A stretch of DNA of 6,392 nucleotides from Lysobacteraceae bacterium (lineage in GTDB: Bacteria > Pseudomonadota > Gammaproteobacteria > Xanthomonadales > Wenzhouxiangellaceae), in assembly GCA_020201235.1 (NCBI GenBank), contig JAIVHD010000130.1, forward strand, positions 1 to 6,392, given 5' to 3'. The notes beneath the pieces were generated by a model. The model ran no database searches. It was not told the DNA's origin and saw only the letters and a list, made by a program, of their open reading frames with translations. The translations under genes and the position numbers were made by a program. Below, piece by piece: positions 1 to 6,265 of this stretch. Position 1 is the stretch's first letter; each line of letters opens with the position of its first letter.

Positions 1-93
1 CCCGGGCAGGCTTTGCCGGATCGCCTCGACCAGAGACCTTCCGACAAAACCGGTCGCTCCGGTGATCGCGATAAGCGGTGAAGGGCCGATCAT
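1..93 (-). CDS. NAD(P)-binding epimerase/dehydratase-type SDR, N-terminal fragment (CerR-like by context)
   Basis: Only the first 31 codons are in the window; the gene runs off the left edge. The visible part reads MIGPSPLIAITGATGFVGRS and onward, a first beta strand followed by the Rossmann dinucleotide-binding motif TGATGFVG (residues 11-18). This is the signature of NAD(P)-dependent epimerase/dehydratase (extended or atypical SDR) proteins. In Caulobacter-type sphingolipid loci an SDR of this kind (CerR) reduces the keto group of 3-keto-ceramide. Its place just downstream of the acyl-AMP ligase, and divergent from a ceramide synthase gene, makes that role likely. The start is the ATG at 91-93; a GTG five codons upstream is possible, and neither has a strong ribosome binding site. 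The family call rests on a short motif, and the CerR role is inference from neighbours. Confidence 0.72.
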   Translation of the reverse strand, partial: MIGPSPLIAITGATGFVGRSLVEAIRQSLPG

Positions 94-112
94 CTCAGGG
101 CGCGACACGAAT

Positions 113-132
113 CAGCCGGCAATCGCCGGCTG
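113..132. repeat. GC-rich perfect hairpin between ligase and SDR genes
   Basis: CAGCCGGC (113-120), loop AATC (121-124), GCCGGCTG (125-132): eight perfect base pairs around a 4-nt loop. The stem can extend through a small bulge to ATC/GAT at the outer ends. It lies in the 92-bp gap between the ligase stop (186) and the SDR start (93). Neither side has a T tract, so it is not a classical intrinsic terminator. It could be an intercistronic mRNA stability or attenuation element, or a REP-like repeat. GCCGGC is frequent in this DNA, so chance is also possible. Confidence 0.45.
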
Positions 133-185
133 TGATCGAGGCCGGTTGGAGAACCTTGCCGGCGACGGCCACGGACCGCGTTGAC

Positions 186-1706
186 TCAACCGTTGAGTGC
201 TTTGGTATGCGGTGTGCGGTCGACCAGTTCGCGCGGCAGGACGTCGGAATTCTCCAGCCCGTTGCGTTTGAGAAAATCGAGCTGGGTACCGCTGCGGGAT
301 AGTTTGCCGGAGGAGGTTCGCGGCAGTGTATGCAGTGGGACGAGTTCGATCAGGCAGGCAATTCCGAATTCCGACTGGATCTTGTGCTTCAGGCGCTCGA
401 CCAGGCGAGCCTGCCGAAATGGGTCCTGCTCGCGGCACTGAACCACGAGAACCGCAACTTCGGTACCGTCTTCGGCCGGGATCGCGAATGCAGAGGCGTC
501 TTCAGCCCGCACTTCAGGCTGCTGCTCGGCCAGGTATTCCAGATCCTGCGGCCAGATATTGCGGCCATTGATGATCAGCAGGTCCTTGGCTCGACCAGTG
601 ATGAACAGCGAGTCGCCGGCGCGATAGCCGATATCACCGGTATCGAGCCAGCCATCGTCCGATAGCGTTTCCCGGGTCGCTCCGGGGTTGTTGGCGTAGC
701 CCGACATCACGCTGGGACCGCGCAGGAAGATTGTACCGAGGCGCCGTTCCGGAAGCACCGCGCCGGCATCATCGCGAATTTCGACTTCGTAGTCCGGCAA
801 GGGCCGCCCGCAGTTTACGAATTCGGTCACGCGGCAATCGCTGTCGTCCGATTCGATCGGCTGGGCACGGCGCTCGCTGGCCAGTATGTCGGCATCAAGG
901 CGATCCACTTCCAGGCCTTGAGCGAGCGGCGCAAAGCTTACTGCCAACGAGCATTCGGCCATGCCATAGCATGGCAGAAAGGTTGTTTTTGAAAAGTTGG
1001 CCGGCGCAAGCGCTTCGGAAAACTGGTTCAGCCAGCCGGCGCGGATCATTTCGGCACCGACGCCGGCAACCCGCCAGGCGGACAGGTCGTAGCTGTCAAC
1101 GTCCGAAGACCTCAAGCGGCGGGCGCACAAGGCAAACCCGAAGGGCGGCGCGTACGAGATCGTGGCTTTGTTTCGAGACATTAATTCCAGCCACAGCCGC
1201 GGTCGCATCGCGAAGTCGCGGGTGCCAAGATAGTCGACCGAAAGTTGTGAAACCACGGGCCCGAGAATCAATCCGACCAGGCCCATATCGTGATAAAACG
1301 GCAGCCATGAGACATAGCGATCACCGCGGCGAATCTGCACGCCGTACTGAAGAATGCCGGCCAGGTTGGACAGCACAGCCCGTTGGGTGATCATCGTCCC
1401 ACGCGGAAAACGTGTGCTGCCGGACGTGTATTGAAGGTACGCCAATTCGTCCGATTCAGGCGCTACTGGCAATTGCTCCGAGGCCGGTAGGCGTTTGAAG
1501 GCGTCGATCGTGCCGCTGACCGCCAGGTCCAGCCCGTCTACGGCCTCTTCGAGAAACGTGGCGAAATCCGAGGAGGCGTAGGCCGCACTTGCATGGCAAT
1601 CCTTCAGAAGAGCACGGAGATGCTCGACAAAAGCCGATTTCCCACCCAGGTGCACCGCTGCTGGCAGCGGCACGGGCAAACCGAATTTCCCTTGTTGTTC
1701 TTTCAT
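186..1706 (-). CDS. Fatty acyl-AMP ligase (FAAL-type ANL enzyme), N-terminally short
   Basis: This is an adenylate-forming enzyme of 506 residues that would activate a fatty acid as acyl-AMP for loading onto an acyl carrier protein. The ANL motifs appear in order: TSGSTRFPRG (94-103, P-loop), WLPFYHDMGL (134-143), YGMAE (247-251), DTGD (355-358), GRAKDLLIINGRN (371-383, hinge region) and LPRTSSGKLSR (461-471) with the expected catalytic lysine K468. The FYHDMGL, YGMAE and GRNIWPQDLE wording is typical of FAALs rather than acyl-CoA synthetases. In sphingolipid loci such a ligase supplies acyl chains for the pathway. Oddity: the protein starts almost directly at PVPLPAAVHLGGK, a segment normally preceded by about 100 residues of N-domain. 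The DNA upstream in all three frames is noncoding control sequence, so a better start is not hidden there. The start ATG (1704-1706) has only a weak purine stretch before it and lies about 50 nt from a predicted transcription start. The family is secure; whether the enzyme is functional is doubtful. Confidence 0.88.
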   Translation of the reverse strand: MKEQQGKFGLPVPLPAAVHLGGKSAFVEHLRALLKDCHASAAYASSDFATFLEEAVDGLDLAVSGTIDAFKRLPASEQLPVAPESDELAYLQYTSGSTRFPRGTMITQRAVLSNLAGILQYGVQIRRGDRYVSWLPFYHDMGLVGLILGPVVSQLSVDYLGTRDFAMRPRLWLELMSRNKATISYAPPFGFALCARRLRSSDVDSYDLSAWRVAGVGAEMIRAGWLNQFSEALAPANFSKTTFLPCYGMAECSLAVSFAPLAQGLEVDRLDADILASERRAQPIESDDSDCRVTEFVNCGRPLPDYEVEIRDDAGAVLPERRLGTIFLRGPSVMSGYANNPGATRETLSDDGWLDTGDIGYRAGDSLFITGRAKDLLIINGRNIWPQDLEYLAEQQPEVRAEDASAFAIPAEDGTEVAVLVVQCREQDPFRQARLVERLKHKIQSEFGIACLIELVPLHTLPRTSSGKLSRSGTQLDFLKRNGLENSDVLPRELVDRTPHTKALNG

Positions 1707-1714
1707 CTCGCGTA

Positions 1715-1736
1715 AAATCCCGGATCAAATTCCCGG
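1715..1736. repeat. Short direct repeat in predicted ligase 5' UTR
   Basis: AAATCCCGG (1715-1723) and AAATTCCCGG (1727-1736) are near-identical copies 12-13 bp apart. They lie between the predicted leftward transcription start and the ligase start codon. A regulator site or leader structure is possible, but no function can be assigned from sequence. Confidence 0.3.
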
Positions 1737-1763
1737 CGCAAGTTTATGTTTATCGAAACGAGC

Positions 1764-1792
1764 ATTATAAAGCGCCGGCGCACCGAATGAAA
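1764..1792 (-). promoter_or_regulatory. Sigma70-like promoter for the ligase-SDR genes
   Basis: On the minus strand there is a perfect -10 box TATAAT (1764-1769) with a partial -35 box TTTCAT (1787-1792, three of six consensus bases) at 17-bp spacing. The local sequence is AT-rich against a GC-rich background. Transcription would start near 1757, giving a leader of about 50 nt before the ligase ATG. The same TTATAA core could serve a weaker rightward promoter (TTTATG 1743-1748, TATAAA 1766-1771, spacing 17) for the ceramide synthase operon, but that is less convincing. Confidence 0.55.
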
Positions 1793-1859
1793 CTATCTGG
1801 AAACGCTTCTTTTTGTGAGCAATTTCTTAATTTTAGCCCTCAGAACGTGTGAGCCACAA

Positions 1860-1893
1860 CATTTTTGCCACATTTCGTCGCATTTTTGCCACA
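1860..1893 (+). promoter_or_regulatory. Tandem 13-bp direct repeats, candidate operator upstream of bCerS
   Basis: CATTTTTGCCACA occurs twice without mismatch, at 1860-1872 and 1881-1893, with starts exactly 21 bp apart. That is about two helical turns, so both copies face the same side of the DNA. A related GCCACA core lies 14 bp further upstream within TGTGAGCCACA (1848-1858), which is itself a short inverted repeat. The block ends just before the bCerS ribosome binding site, where a bound protein could control the rightward operon. The regulator is unknown. Confidence 0.5.
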
Positions 1894-1898
1894 CGCAA

Positions 1899-1904
1899 AG
1901 AGGA
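1899..1904 (+). promoter_or_regulatory. Ribosome binding site of the ceramide synthase gene
   Basis: AGAGGA, inside AAAGAGGAT, ends six bases before the ATG at 1911. This is a good Shine-Dalgarno match and decides the start. Downstream genes of the operon lack comparable sites and appear to be started by translational coupling. Confidence 0.7.
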
Positions 1905-1910
1905 TAAACC

Positions 1911-3059
1911 ATGCCGGGTCGAAATACATTGTCAATTCGTGTCGCTGCGGTAAGGACCCGCCAACAGTGGGCAATCTTTCACCAACTGCCGGCCTCCATT
2001 CAATCCGAGTCACAATTTTGGCGACGGCCTCTCAGGCTCCAGTTGCGACAAATGTGGGCACCGCGCCATCCGTTTTTCGAACACGCCTGCGCCTGCGCGT
2101 GGCTTGCCTGGCGCGACGGTCAGGCGGTTGGCCGAATCAGTGCCCAGGTCGATGGTTTGCATGCCGCAGCCGGTTTCGATGATATCGGCCAGTTCGGGCA
2201 ACTTGAGTCGGTCGACGATGCAGCCGTGTTCGAGGCTTTGCTGCAAACCGCCGGCGACTGGCTGACAACCAAGGGCAAGACTGTGCTGCAGGGGCCTTTC
2301 GACCTTTCGATTAACCAGCAGTGTGGCTTGCTGGTTGACGGTTACAGCGTGCCGTCGATGATGATGATGCCTTATAACCCACCTTTTTACTCCAAGCGAC
2401 TGGAGCAGCTGGGTTTCGAGTCGGCGGTCGAATTGCTTGCCTATCGCGGCACGCCGGATTATCAAACACCGACGACCGTGTCGCGCCTTTTGAAGCGAAT
2501 GGGGAAACGCCTTCGGATCGAGACCGTCAAACGCGCCGATCTTTCAGCCCAGGCTGACAGAATGCGCGAAATCTTCAACGATGCCTGGTCGCAGAACTGG
2601 GGGTTTGTGCCGTTGACCGAGTCGGAATTTAAGCATATGGTGAGCGAGATGAAGATGTTGGTGCGCCCGGGCTACGTTCACCTGGCCTGGCTCGACGAAC
2701 AACCGGCCGGCTTCATCGTCGCGCTGCCGGACCTGAATGAACTGACAGCCGGTCTCGACGGTCGATTGTTGCCGTTCGGCGGCCTGCGGCTGTTGTGGAG
2801 GATCTGGCGCAAGCGCAATCGTGGTGCCCGGATTCCACTGATGGGGATCGTGCGCAGACACCACCAGTCGCTGGCCGGTGCTGCTGTGAGTTATGCGCTG
2901 TTCGAGGCCGCCCGCGGGCCGTTGATTGCCGATGGCGTGGAGCTTTGTGAGCAGTCGTGGATTCTGGAGCAGAATCAGGGTATGCGTGCCATGCTGGAAT
3001 CAATCGGTATGCAGGTCGCGCAGCGTTTTCGCATTTATCAAAAGCCGCTGCCGGCATGA
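1911..3059 (+). CDS. bcerS: Bacterial ceramide synthase (bCerS family, GNAT-like N-acyltransferase)
   Basis: This 382-residue protein resembles the GNAT-like acyltransferase family of the Caulobacter bacterial ceramide synthase, which N-acylates the sphingoid base to form (keto)ceramide on the cytoplasmic side. Family hallmarks as I know them are all present: HPFFEHA (53-59), WRDGQAVGRISAQ (67-79), GPFDLSINQQCGLLVDG (128-144), MMMPYNPPFY (151-160), NDAWSQNWGFVPLT (223-236) and a C-terminal GNAT-like segment around WILEQNQGMRAM (350-361). There is no signal peptide or membrane segment; a basic patch at 296-304 (WRIWRKRNR) may touch the membrane. The length is ordinary for the family and the frame is intact. 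It is first in a four-gene operon; its TGA overlaps the next gene's ATG (ATGA, 3056-3059). A run of four ATG codons (2358-2369) encodes MMMM inside a conserved segment. The family call is confident; acyl donor (CoA or ACP) and chain preference cannot be read. Confidence 0.85.
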   Translation: MPGRNTLSIRVAAVRTRQQWAIFHQLPASIQSESQFWRRPLRLQLRQMWAPRHPFFEHACACAWLAWRDGQAVGRISAQVDGLHAAAGFDDIGQFGQLESVDDAAVFEALLQTAGDWLTTKGKTVLQGPFDLSINQQCGLLVDGYSVPSMMMMPYNPPFYSKRLEQLGFESAVELLAYRGTPDYQTPTTVSRLLKRMGKRLRIETVKRADLSAQADRMREIFNDAWSQNWGFVPLTESEFKHMVSEMKMLVRPGYVHLAWLDEQPAGFIVALPDLNELTAGLDGRLLPFGGLRLLWRIWRKRNRGARIPLMGIVRRHHQSLAGAAVSYALFEAARGPLIADGVELCEQSWILEQNQGMRAMLESIGMQVAQRFRIYQKPLPA

Positions 3060-3636
3060 GCGAAGCCGTGCATATTGTTGTTCTGGCCGGCGATCGCGGG
3101 CCAGGCGACCCGCTGGCCAAATCAGCCTCGGTCGCCGGCAAGGTGCTGGTTCCGATCCATGGCCGGCCGATGCTGGCCTATGTGCTGGGCGCGCTGGCGG
3201 GCCTGGAAAACCGGGCCGGTATTACAGTTGTCTGCCCCGGTCAGGCTGACTATCTGGCCGCGATCGGTCGCCTCGACTGCCGCCGGATCGATCCGGCCGA
3301 AGGGCCGGCCGCGAGCGTGCCGGCGTTTGCGGCACCAACCTATTCTATTTCTCCAACGCACGCGGCCGGCGTATCGCTGAGGTCTGGCGCAAATTCGAGT
3401 CGGATCGCAAACGGCCCTGGAAAATCGTTGCCAGACTGGGTTGGTGGAATCTATTGCGCTATCGCCTGGGCAGGCTGGAGCTTGGCCAGGCGTTGGCTGC
3501 GCTGTCGAAGCGCTTCGGCATCCGCCTGGATGCGGTTTTGATCGATGATCCGCTAGCCTGTGTGGATGTCGATAGCGCGCATGACCTGGAACTGGTCACC
3601 GGGTTGTTGGCCAACCGCCCCGGAAACGCCGAATGA
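3056..3636 (+). pseudogene. MobA-like nucleotidyltransferase, broken by an internal deletion and frame change
   Basis: The first half (from ATG 3056) reads MSEAVHIVVLAGDRGPGDPL, then GKVLVPIHGRPMLAYVL (about residues 28-44) and EGPAASV (82-88). This is the N-terminal substrate-binding part of a MobA-like NTP transferase. Its frame then turns to nonsense and stops at 3541. The second half is in the next frame: GTNLFYFSNARGRR begins at 3331, is followed by DRKRPWKIVARLGWW, and ends with CVDVDSAHDLELV before the TGA at 3634-3636. These are the normal C-terminal features of the same family. About 60-70 middle residues are missing, including the conserved acidic and TTADH-like metal-binding region, and the junction lies near 3319-3330. 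The ATGA overlaps with bCerS (3056-3059) and lptF (3633-3636) are both preserved, so the gene was recently whole. From memory, a nucleotidyltransferase (CpgD) acts in ceramide headgroup synthesis in Caulobacter; a similar role is plausible here. The alternative is a sequence error. Confidence 0.75.
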
Positions 3637-4700
3637 CGCGGCTGCAGCGCTATCTCGTCATTCAGCTTGCGCGCCCGGTCATTGGCGTTTTTTTCGTCGT
3701 TCTGGTCATCGTGCTGGCGTTTTACCTGAGCCGCTATCTTGCCGATGCCGTGGTCGAGCGGTTGTCGATCGGTGCCGTGGCCAGGCTGGCGCTGCTCAAG
3801 GTCGGGCTGTACCTCGATGTACTGATTCCGAGCTCCGTTTTTCTCGGCGTGGTGATTGGTCTGGGTCGCCTTCAGTCGGGCTACGAAATCACCGCGCTGG
3901 CTGCGGCCGGCGTGGGTCGTGCTGTCGTGGTGCGGGCGGTCATGGTCATCGCGCTGGTCGGACTGGTTCTGGTTGCAGGTATCAGCCATGGTTTCCGGCC
4001 CTGGGCCTACGAGTTGCTGTACCGCATGGAAGGCGAAATGATTGCGCGTGTCGATTTGGCGCGGGTCGAGCCCGGCCGTTTCGAGGTTGGCGACGAGCAG
4101 TGGATGATTTTTGCCGAGCGTCGGGTCGGCAATTCGCTGTCCGGGGTCATGGTGCACCAGCGCTTGCCGACGTATCGGAACATTCTCAAGGCCCAGCGGC
4201 TGGAGCAGCGAAATCTCGAAGACGGCACGATCGCGCTCGATTTCATCGGCGATGTGCGGTTCTACCGGCTGGATCTCGAGGGCGACGCCGATCTTGTCAA
4301 TCGATCGAATGCTCTGACGGTGTTGTTCGACCCACCGCCGCCGGTTGAGCGGACCCGCATGCGCCGCGCCCTGAGTTTGGGCCGGCTGGTCAGGGGGGGC
4401 GGGGCCCTGGAGTGGGGTGAACTGCAATGGCGCACGATCATGCCGCTGACGGTGCTGCTGCTGTCGCTGACGGCGCTTTCGATCGCCCGAATCAATCCGC
4501 GTGCCGGCCAGACCGGCAAGCTGGTGACCGCCAGTTTGATCGTGGCGCTTTATTTCAGCATTCTTGGCATGCTGGCCGAACGGGTCGACGCCGAAAGCAT
4601 TCCGATCTGGCCTGGACTTTTCTGGCTGCCGCTGGTCATGCTGCCGATCCTCGCGATGCGCTTTTGGCGTTGCTGGCGCGGTCCTGGGGCACCGATATGA
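3633..4700 (+). CDS. lptF: LptF/LptG-family permease, LptF-like
   Basis: This is a 355-residue inner-membrane protein with the LptF/YjgP layout: three N-terminal membrane helices (about 16-34, 60-79, 98-117), a periplasmic beta-jellyroll domain (about 120-265) and three C-terminal helices (268-286, 297-315, 326-344). The cytoplasmic coupling segment GLGRLQSGYEITALAAAGVG (76-95) and NPRAGQTGKL (288-297) match the family. In the known LptB2FG complex this subunit moves LPS out of the inner membrane to the LptC/A bridge, driven by the LptB ATPase. Here the start ATG overlaps the stop of the broken nucleotidyltransferase (ATGA, 3633-3636), and the stop overlaps the lptG start. It is therefore part of the ceramide synthase operon rather than the usual lptFG locus beside pepA. 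There is no lptB or lptC in view. The cargo may be a sphingolipid rather than LPS; that is inference. The family call is strong, the housekeeping-versus-paralogue question is open. Confidence 0.87.
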   Translation: MTRLQRYLVIQLARPVIGVFFVVLVIVLAFYLSRYLADAVVERLSIGAVARLALLKVGLYLDVLIPSSVFLGVVIGLGRLQSGYEITALAAAGVGRAVVVRAVMVIALVGLVLVAGISHGFRPWAYELLYRMEGEMIARVDLARVEPGRFEVGDEQWMIFAERRVGNSLSGVMVHQRLPTYRNILKAQRLEQRNLEDGTIALDFIGDVRFYRLDLEGDADLVNRSNALTVLFDPPPPVERTRMRRALSLGRLVRGGGALEWGELQWRTIMPLTVLLLSLTALSIARINPRAGQTGKLVTASLIVALYFSILGMLAERVDAESIPIWPGLFWLPLVMLPILAMRFWRCWRGPGAPI

Positions 4701-5764
4701 AGCTGATCTCGATCTATCTGCTGTCGCGCCTGCTCAAGGGCTACGGCGTCATGCTGGTCGCGGTCGGCTCGGTCGTGTGGGTGACGACTTTGCTCGAATT
4801 GCTTGGTGAATCCGGGCCTGGCCGCTCGGCGCTGCAAGGCGCGATCCGCGCCTTGGTGCAAGTGCCGGTCAATCTGATCGATCTGTTGCCGGTGATCGCG
4901 GTACTCGCGACCGCAACCGTGCTGTCGACCATGCAGGCGCAACGCGAGTTGATCATCCTGCGCGCGTCGGGCGTTTCGCTGCTGACGATCACACGCATGG
5001 CGCTTGCGCCGGGCCTGGGCGTCGCGATTGCAGCACTCGTCGCGCTGCAGTTTCTTGCGCCGGTGTTGTACCAGTCGCCGGAGCGCATTGCCGGCGGCGG
5101 GGTCGGGGAAAATACCTTGTGGCACCCGGCTCACGGGCTTTGGGTTCGTTCAGAGACGGAGTTCATGAATGTCGGTCGCTTCGAGTTGGGCCAGTTGCCG
5201 GGAAAGATCACAATTTATAATTTCGACCCAATCGACGGTCACCTGCAAAGTCAGATTCTGGCCGAACAGGCGATACCGGGCGTCGACCGGTGGACGCTGG
5301 AAGAGGTCACCGTCAAGCGCGTCGATCGCAACTCGCCGGATCGAATCACCACGTTCGAACGCTATTTCTGGCCATCTTTTCTAAGCGAGCGGCAGTTGGA
5401 ACTGTTCAGGCAGCCGCCGGCCAGTTTACCATTGAGCGACCTGTGGACCTATGTCCAGAGTCTTAAACAGCGCGATCAGGACGCCAGCGAATTCGAACTG
5501 GTTTTCTGGCGCAGGGTTGCCTTACCGCTGGCAATCATCGGCATGGTGCTGATCGCGACGGCGCTGGCGGCACGCCCAACGAAGAGCCGTGGCGTCAGCG
5601 TCAAGGTCACCGCGGCGATCGGCGTGGGTCTTGGCTACCACTTGCTGGCTGGAATGGCCGGCTTTTTCGGGCTGGTGGCGAATCTGTCGCCGGTAATGGT
5701 TGCACTGGTGCCGCCGATCGCGCTGGCCGGACTTTCGATCTGGTTGCTTTCGACCAGCCGTTGA
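4697..5764 (+). CDS. lptG: LptF/LptG-family permease, LptG-like
   Basis: This is the partner permease, 355 residues. It has helices at about 15-36, 58-78 and 102-122, a periplasmic domain at about 123-270, then helices at 272-291, 301-321 and 331-351. LptG-like landmarks include QAQRELIILRASGVSLLTIT (80-99), GLWVRSETEFMNV (147-159), KITIYNFD (170-177), LWTYVQSLKQRDQDASEFEL (249-268) and the FWRRVALPL entry to helix 4. The start is the ATG at 4697, overlapping the lptF stop (ATGA, 4697-4700). The reading frame is open a further 90 codons upstream, but that part lies over lptF and reads as arginine/alanine-rich shadow sequence. It would pair with the upstream permease in an LptB2FG-type transporter. 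It is the last gene of the rightward operon. As for its partner, LPS or a ceramide-derived lipid could be the substrate. Confidence 0.88.
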   Translation: MKLISIYLLSRLLKGYGVMLVAVGSVVWVTTLLELLGESGPGRSALQGAIRALVQVPVNLIDLLPVIAVLATATVLSTMQAQRELIILRASGVSLLTITRMALAPGLGVAIAALVALQFLAPVLYQSPERIAGGGVGENTLWHPAHGLWVRSETEFMNVGRFELGQLPGKITIYNFDPIDGHLQSQILAEQAIPGVDRWTLEEVTVKRVDRNSPDRITTFERYFWPSFLSERQLELFRQPPASLPLSDLWTYVQSLKQRDQDASEFELVFWRRVALPLAIIGMVLIATALAARPTKSRGVSVKVTAAIGVGLGYHLLAGMAGFFGLVANLSPVMVALVPPIALAGLSIWLLSTSR

Positions 5765-5770
5765 GCGTGC

Positions 5771-5797
5771 CCGAAGCTTGGCGATCGCTTCGGTTTG
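5771..5797. terminator. Possible weak terminator between convergent lptG and hip
   Basis: CCGAAGC (5771-5777) and GCTTCGG (5787-5793) form a perfect 7-bp stem with a 9-nt loop, seven bases after the lptG stop codon. Only three Ts follow on the plus strand, and no clear T run exists for the minus strand. It sits where a terminator for the converging genes would be expected, but it is a weak example. Confidence 0.4.
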
Positions 5798-5828
5798 GTA
5801 TTCATCGATCTCGAAGGGGCGGCTGCGA

Positions 5829-6155
5829 TCAACCCTGGGCTTGAACCCATGCGCTGCACCAGCCGTCGCGGTTGACCTGCTTGCCCGGGAAAATTGCGCA
5901 GCCGATCCATTCGCCGTCGTTGCCTTGTGCCAGTTGGCAATTGGCGCAGTTCTGCGAGACTTCATGAGATGCCCATTTCGCTGGGTCGACTTGTTCGGTA
6001 TCGTGCACATAGCCGAGCGCCTTGGCTTGTGCATCAGACGGGTCGAGTTGCTCTTGGGCCATGGCGTCACCGAATCGCGACGTTACCGGCAGCAGCAATG
6101 CTAATGAGCCTGCACCGGCCAGTTTGAACAGGTTTCTTCTAGAACAGCTTGTCAT
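5829..6155 (-). CDS. hip: High-potential iron-sulfur protein (HiPIP), Tat-exported
   Basis: This 108-residue precursor of a small periplasmic electron carrier holds one [4Fe-4S] cluster. The twin-arginine motif SRRNLFK (5-11) is followed by a hydrophobic stretch (12-24) and a likely cleavage after AMA (33), giving a mature protein of about 75 residues, normal for HiPIPs. Four cysteines, C70, C73, C86 and C100, have the family spacing (CxxC, then C in EWIGC, then C in DGWCSAW). The conserved GY (48-49) near the mature N-terminus is also present. HiPIPs shuttle electrons between the cytochrome bc1 complex and photosynthetic reaction centres or terminal oxidases. The start at 6155 is preferred over an in-frame ATG eleven codons upstream, because AAGGAG lies eight bases before it and the Tat motif then falls at residue 5. 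It converges on lptG and is probably unrelated to the lipid operon. Confidence 0.92.
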   Translation of the reverse strand: MTSCSRRNLFKLAGAGSLALLLPVTSRFGDAMAQEQLDPSDAQAKALGYVHDTEQVDPAKWASHEVSQNCANCQLAQGNDGEWIGCAIFPGKQVNRDGWCSAWVQAQG

Positions 6156-6163
6156 GTTGAAAA

Positions 6164-6169
6164 CTCCTT
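6164..6169 (-). promoter_or_regulatory. Ribosome binding site of the HiPIP gene
   Basis: On the minus strand AAGGAG stands eight bases before the ATG at 6153-6155. It is a strong Shine-Dalgarno sequence and decides the start against the upstream in-frame ATG at 6188. The stretch 6189-6265 upstream shows no convincing promoter or gene. Confidence 0.75.
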
Positions 6170-6265
6170 CGTCATTTGTTACTTGCATCTTCGCAGATTT
6201 TTAGTGACCGTGGCGGTTGCGATGACATCCACCGCGTCATCTGGAAGATTCGAGTCCAACCGGAA

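Noticed and set aside
731..1390. Plus-strand open frame of 219 codons opposite the ligase
   Set aside because: Arginine/serine/proline-rich composition, no domain, and opposite the conserved ANL motifs of the ligase. A shadow frame.
1865..2182. Alternative 105-codon plus-strand frame starting before bCerS
   Set aside because: It covers the operator-like repeats and runs out of frame through bCerS; no motif and no ribosome binding site.
2358..2369. Four consecutive ATG codons as a possible microsatellite or internal start cluster
   Set aside because: They encode the MMMM of a conserved methionine-rich segment in the bCerS family; no ribosome binding site precedes them.
3459..4427. Minus-strand open frame of 322 codons opposite lptF
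   Set aside because: It is rich in H, Q, R and D with no recognisable motif, and lies exactly opposite a well-supported membrane protein gene. It is a high-GC antisense shadow.
4427..4696. 90-codon upstream extension of lptG
   Set aside because: It overlaps the C-terminal helices of lptF and reads as alanine/arginine-rich soluble sequence. The ATGA overlap at 4697 and the LptG N-terminus starting there are decisive.
6156..6188. Longer HiPIP start adding eleven residues
   Set aside because: The AAGGAG site lies eight bases before the internal ATG at 6155, and the Tat motif is better placed with that start.
6249..6256. TTCGAGTC resembling a tRNA T-loop
   Set aside because: Flanking bases do not form a T stem (the position before TTC is A, facing C), and there is no cloverleaf or acceptor pairing around it.
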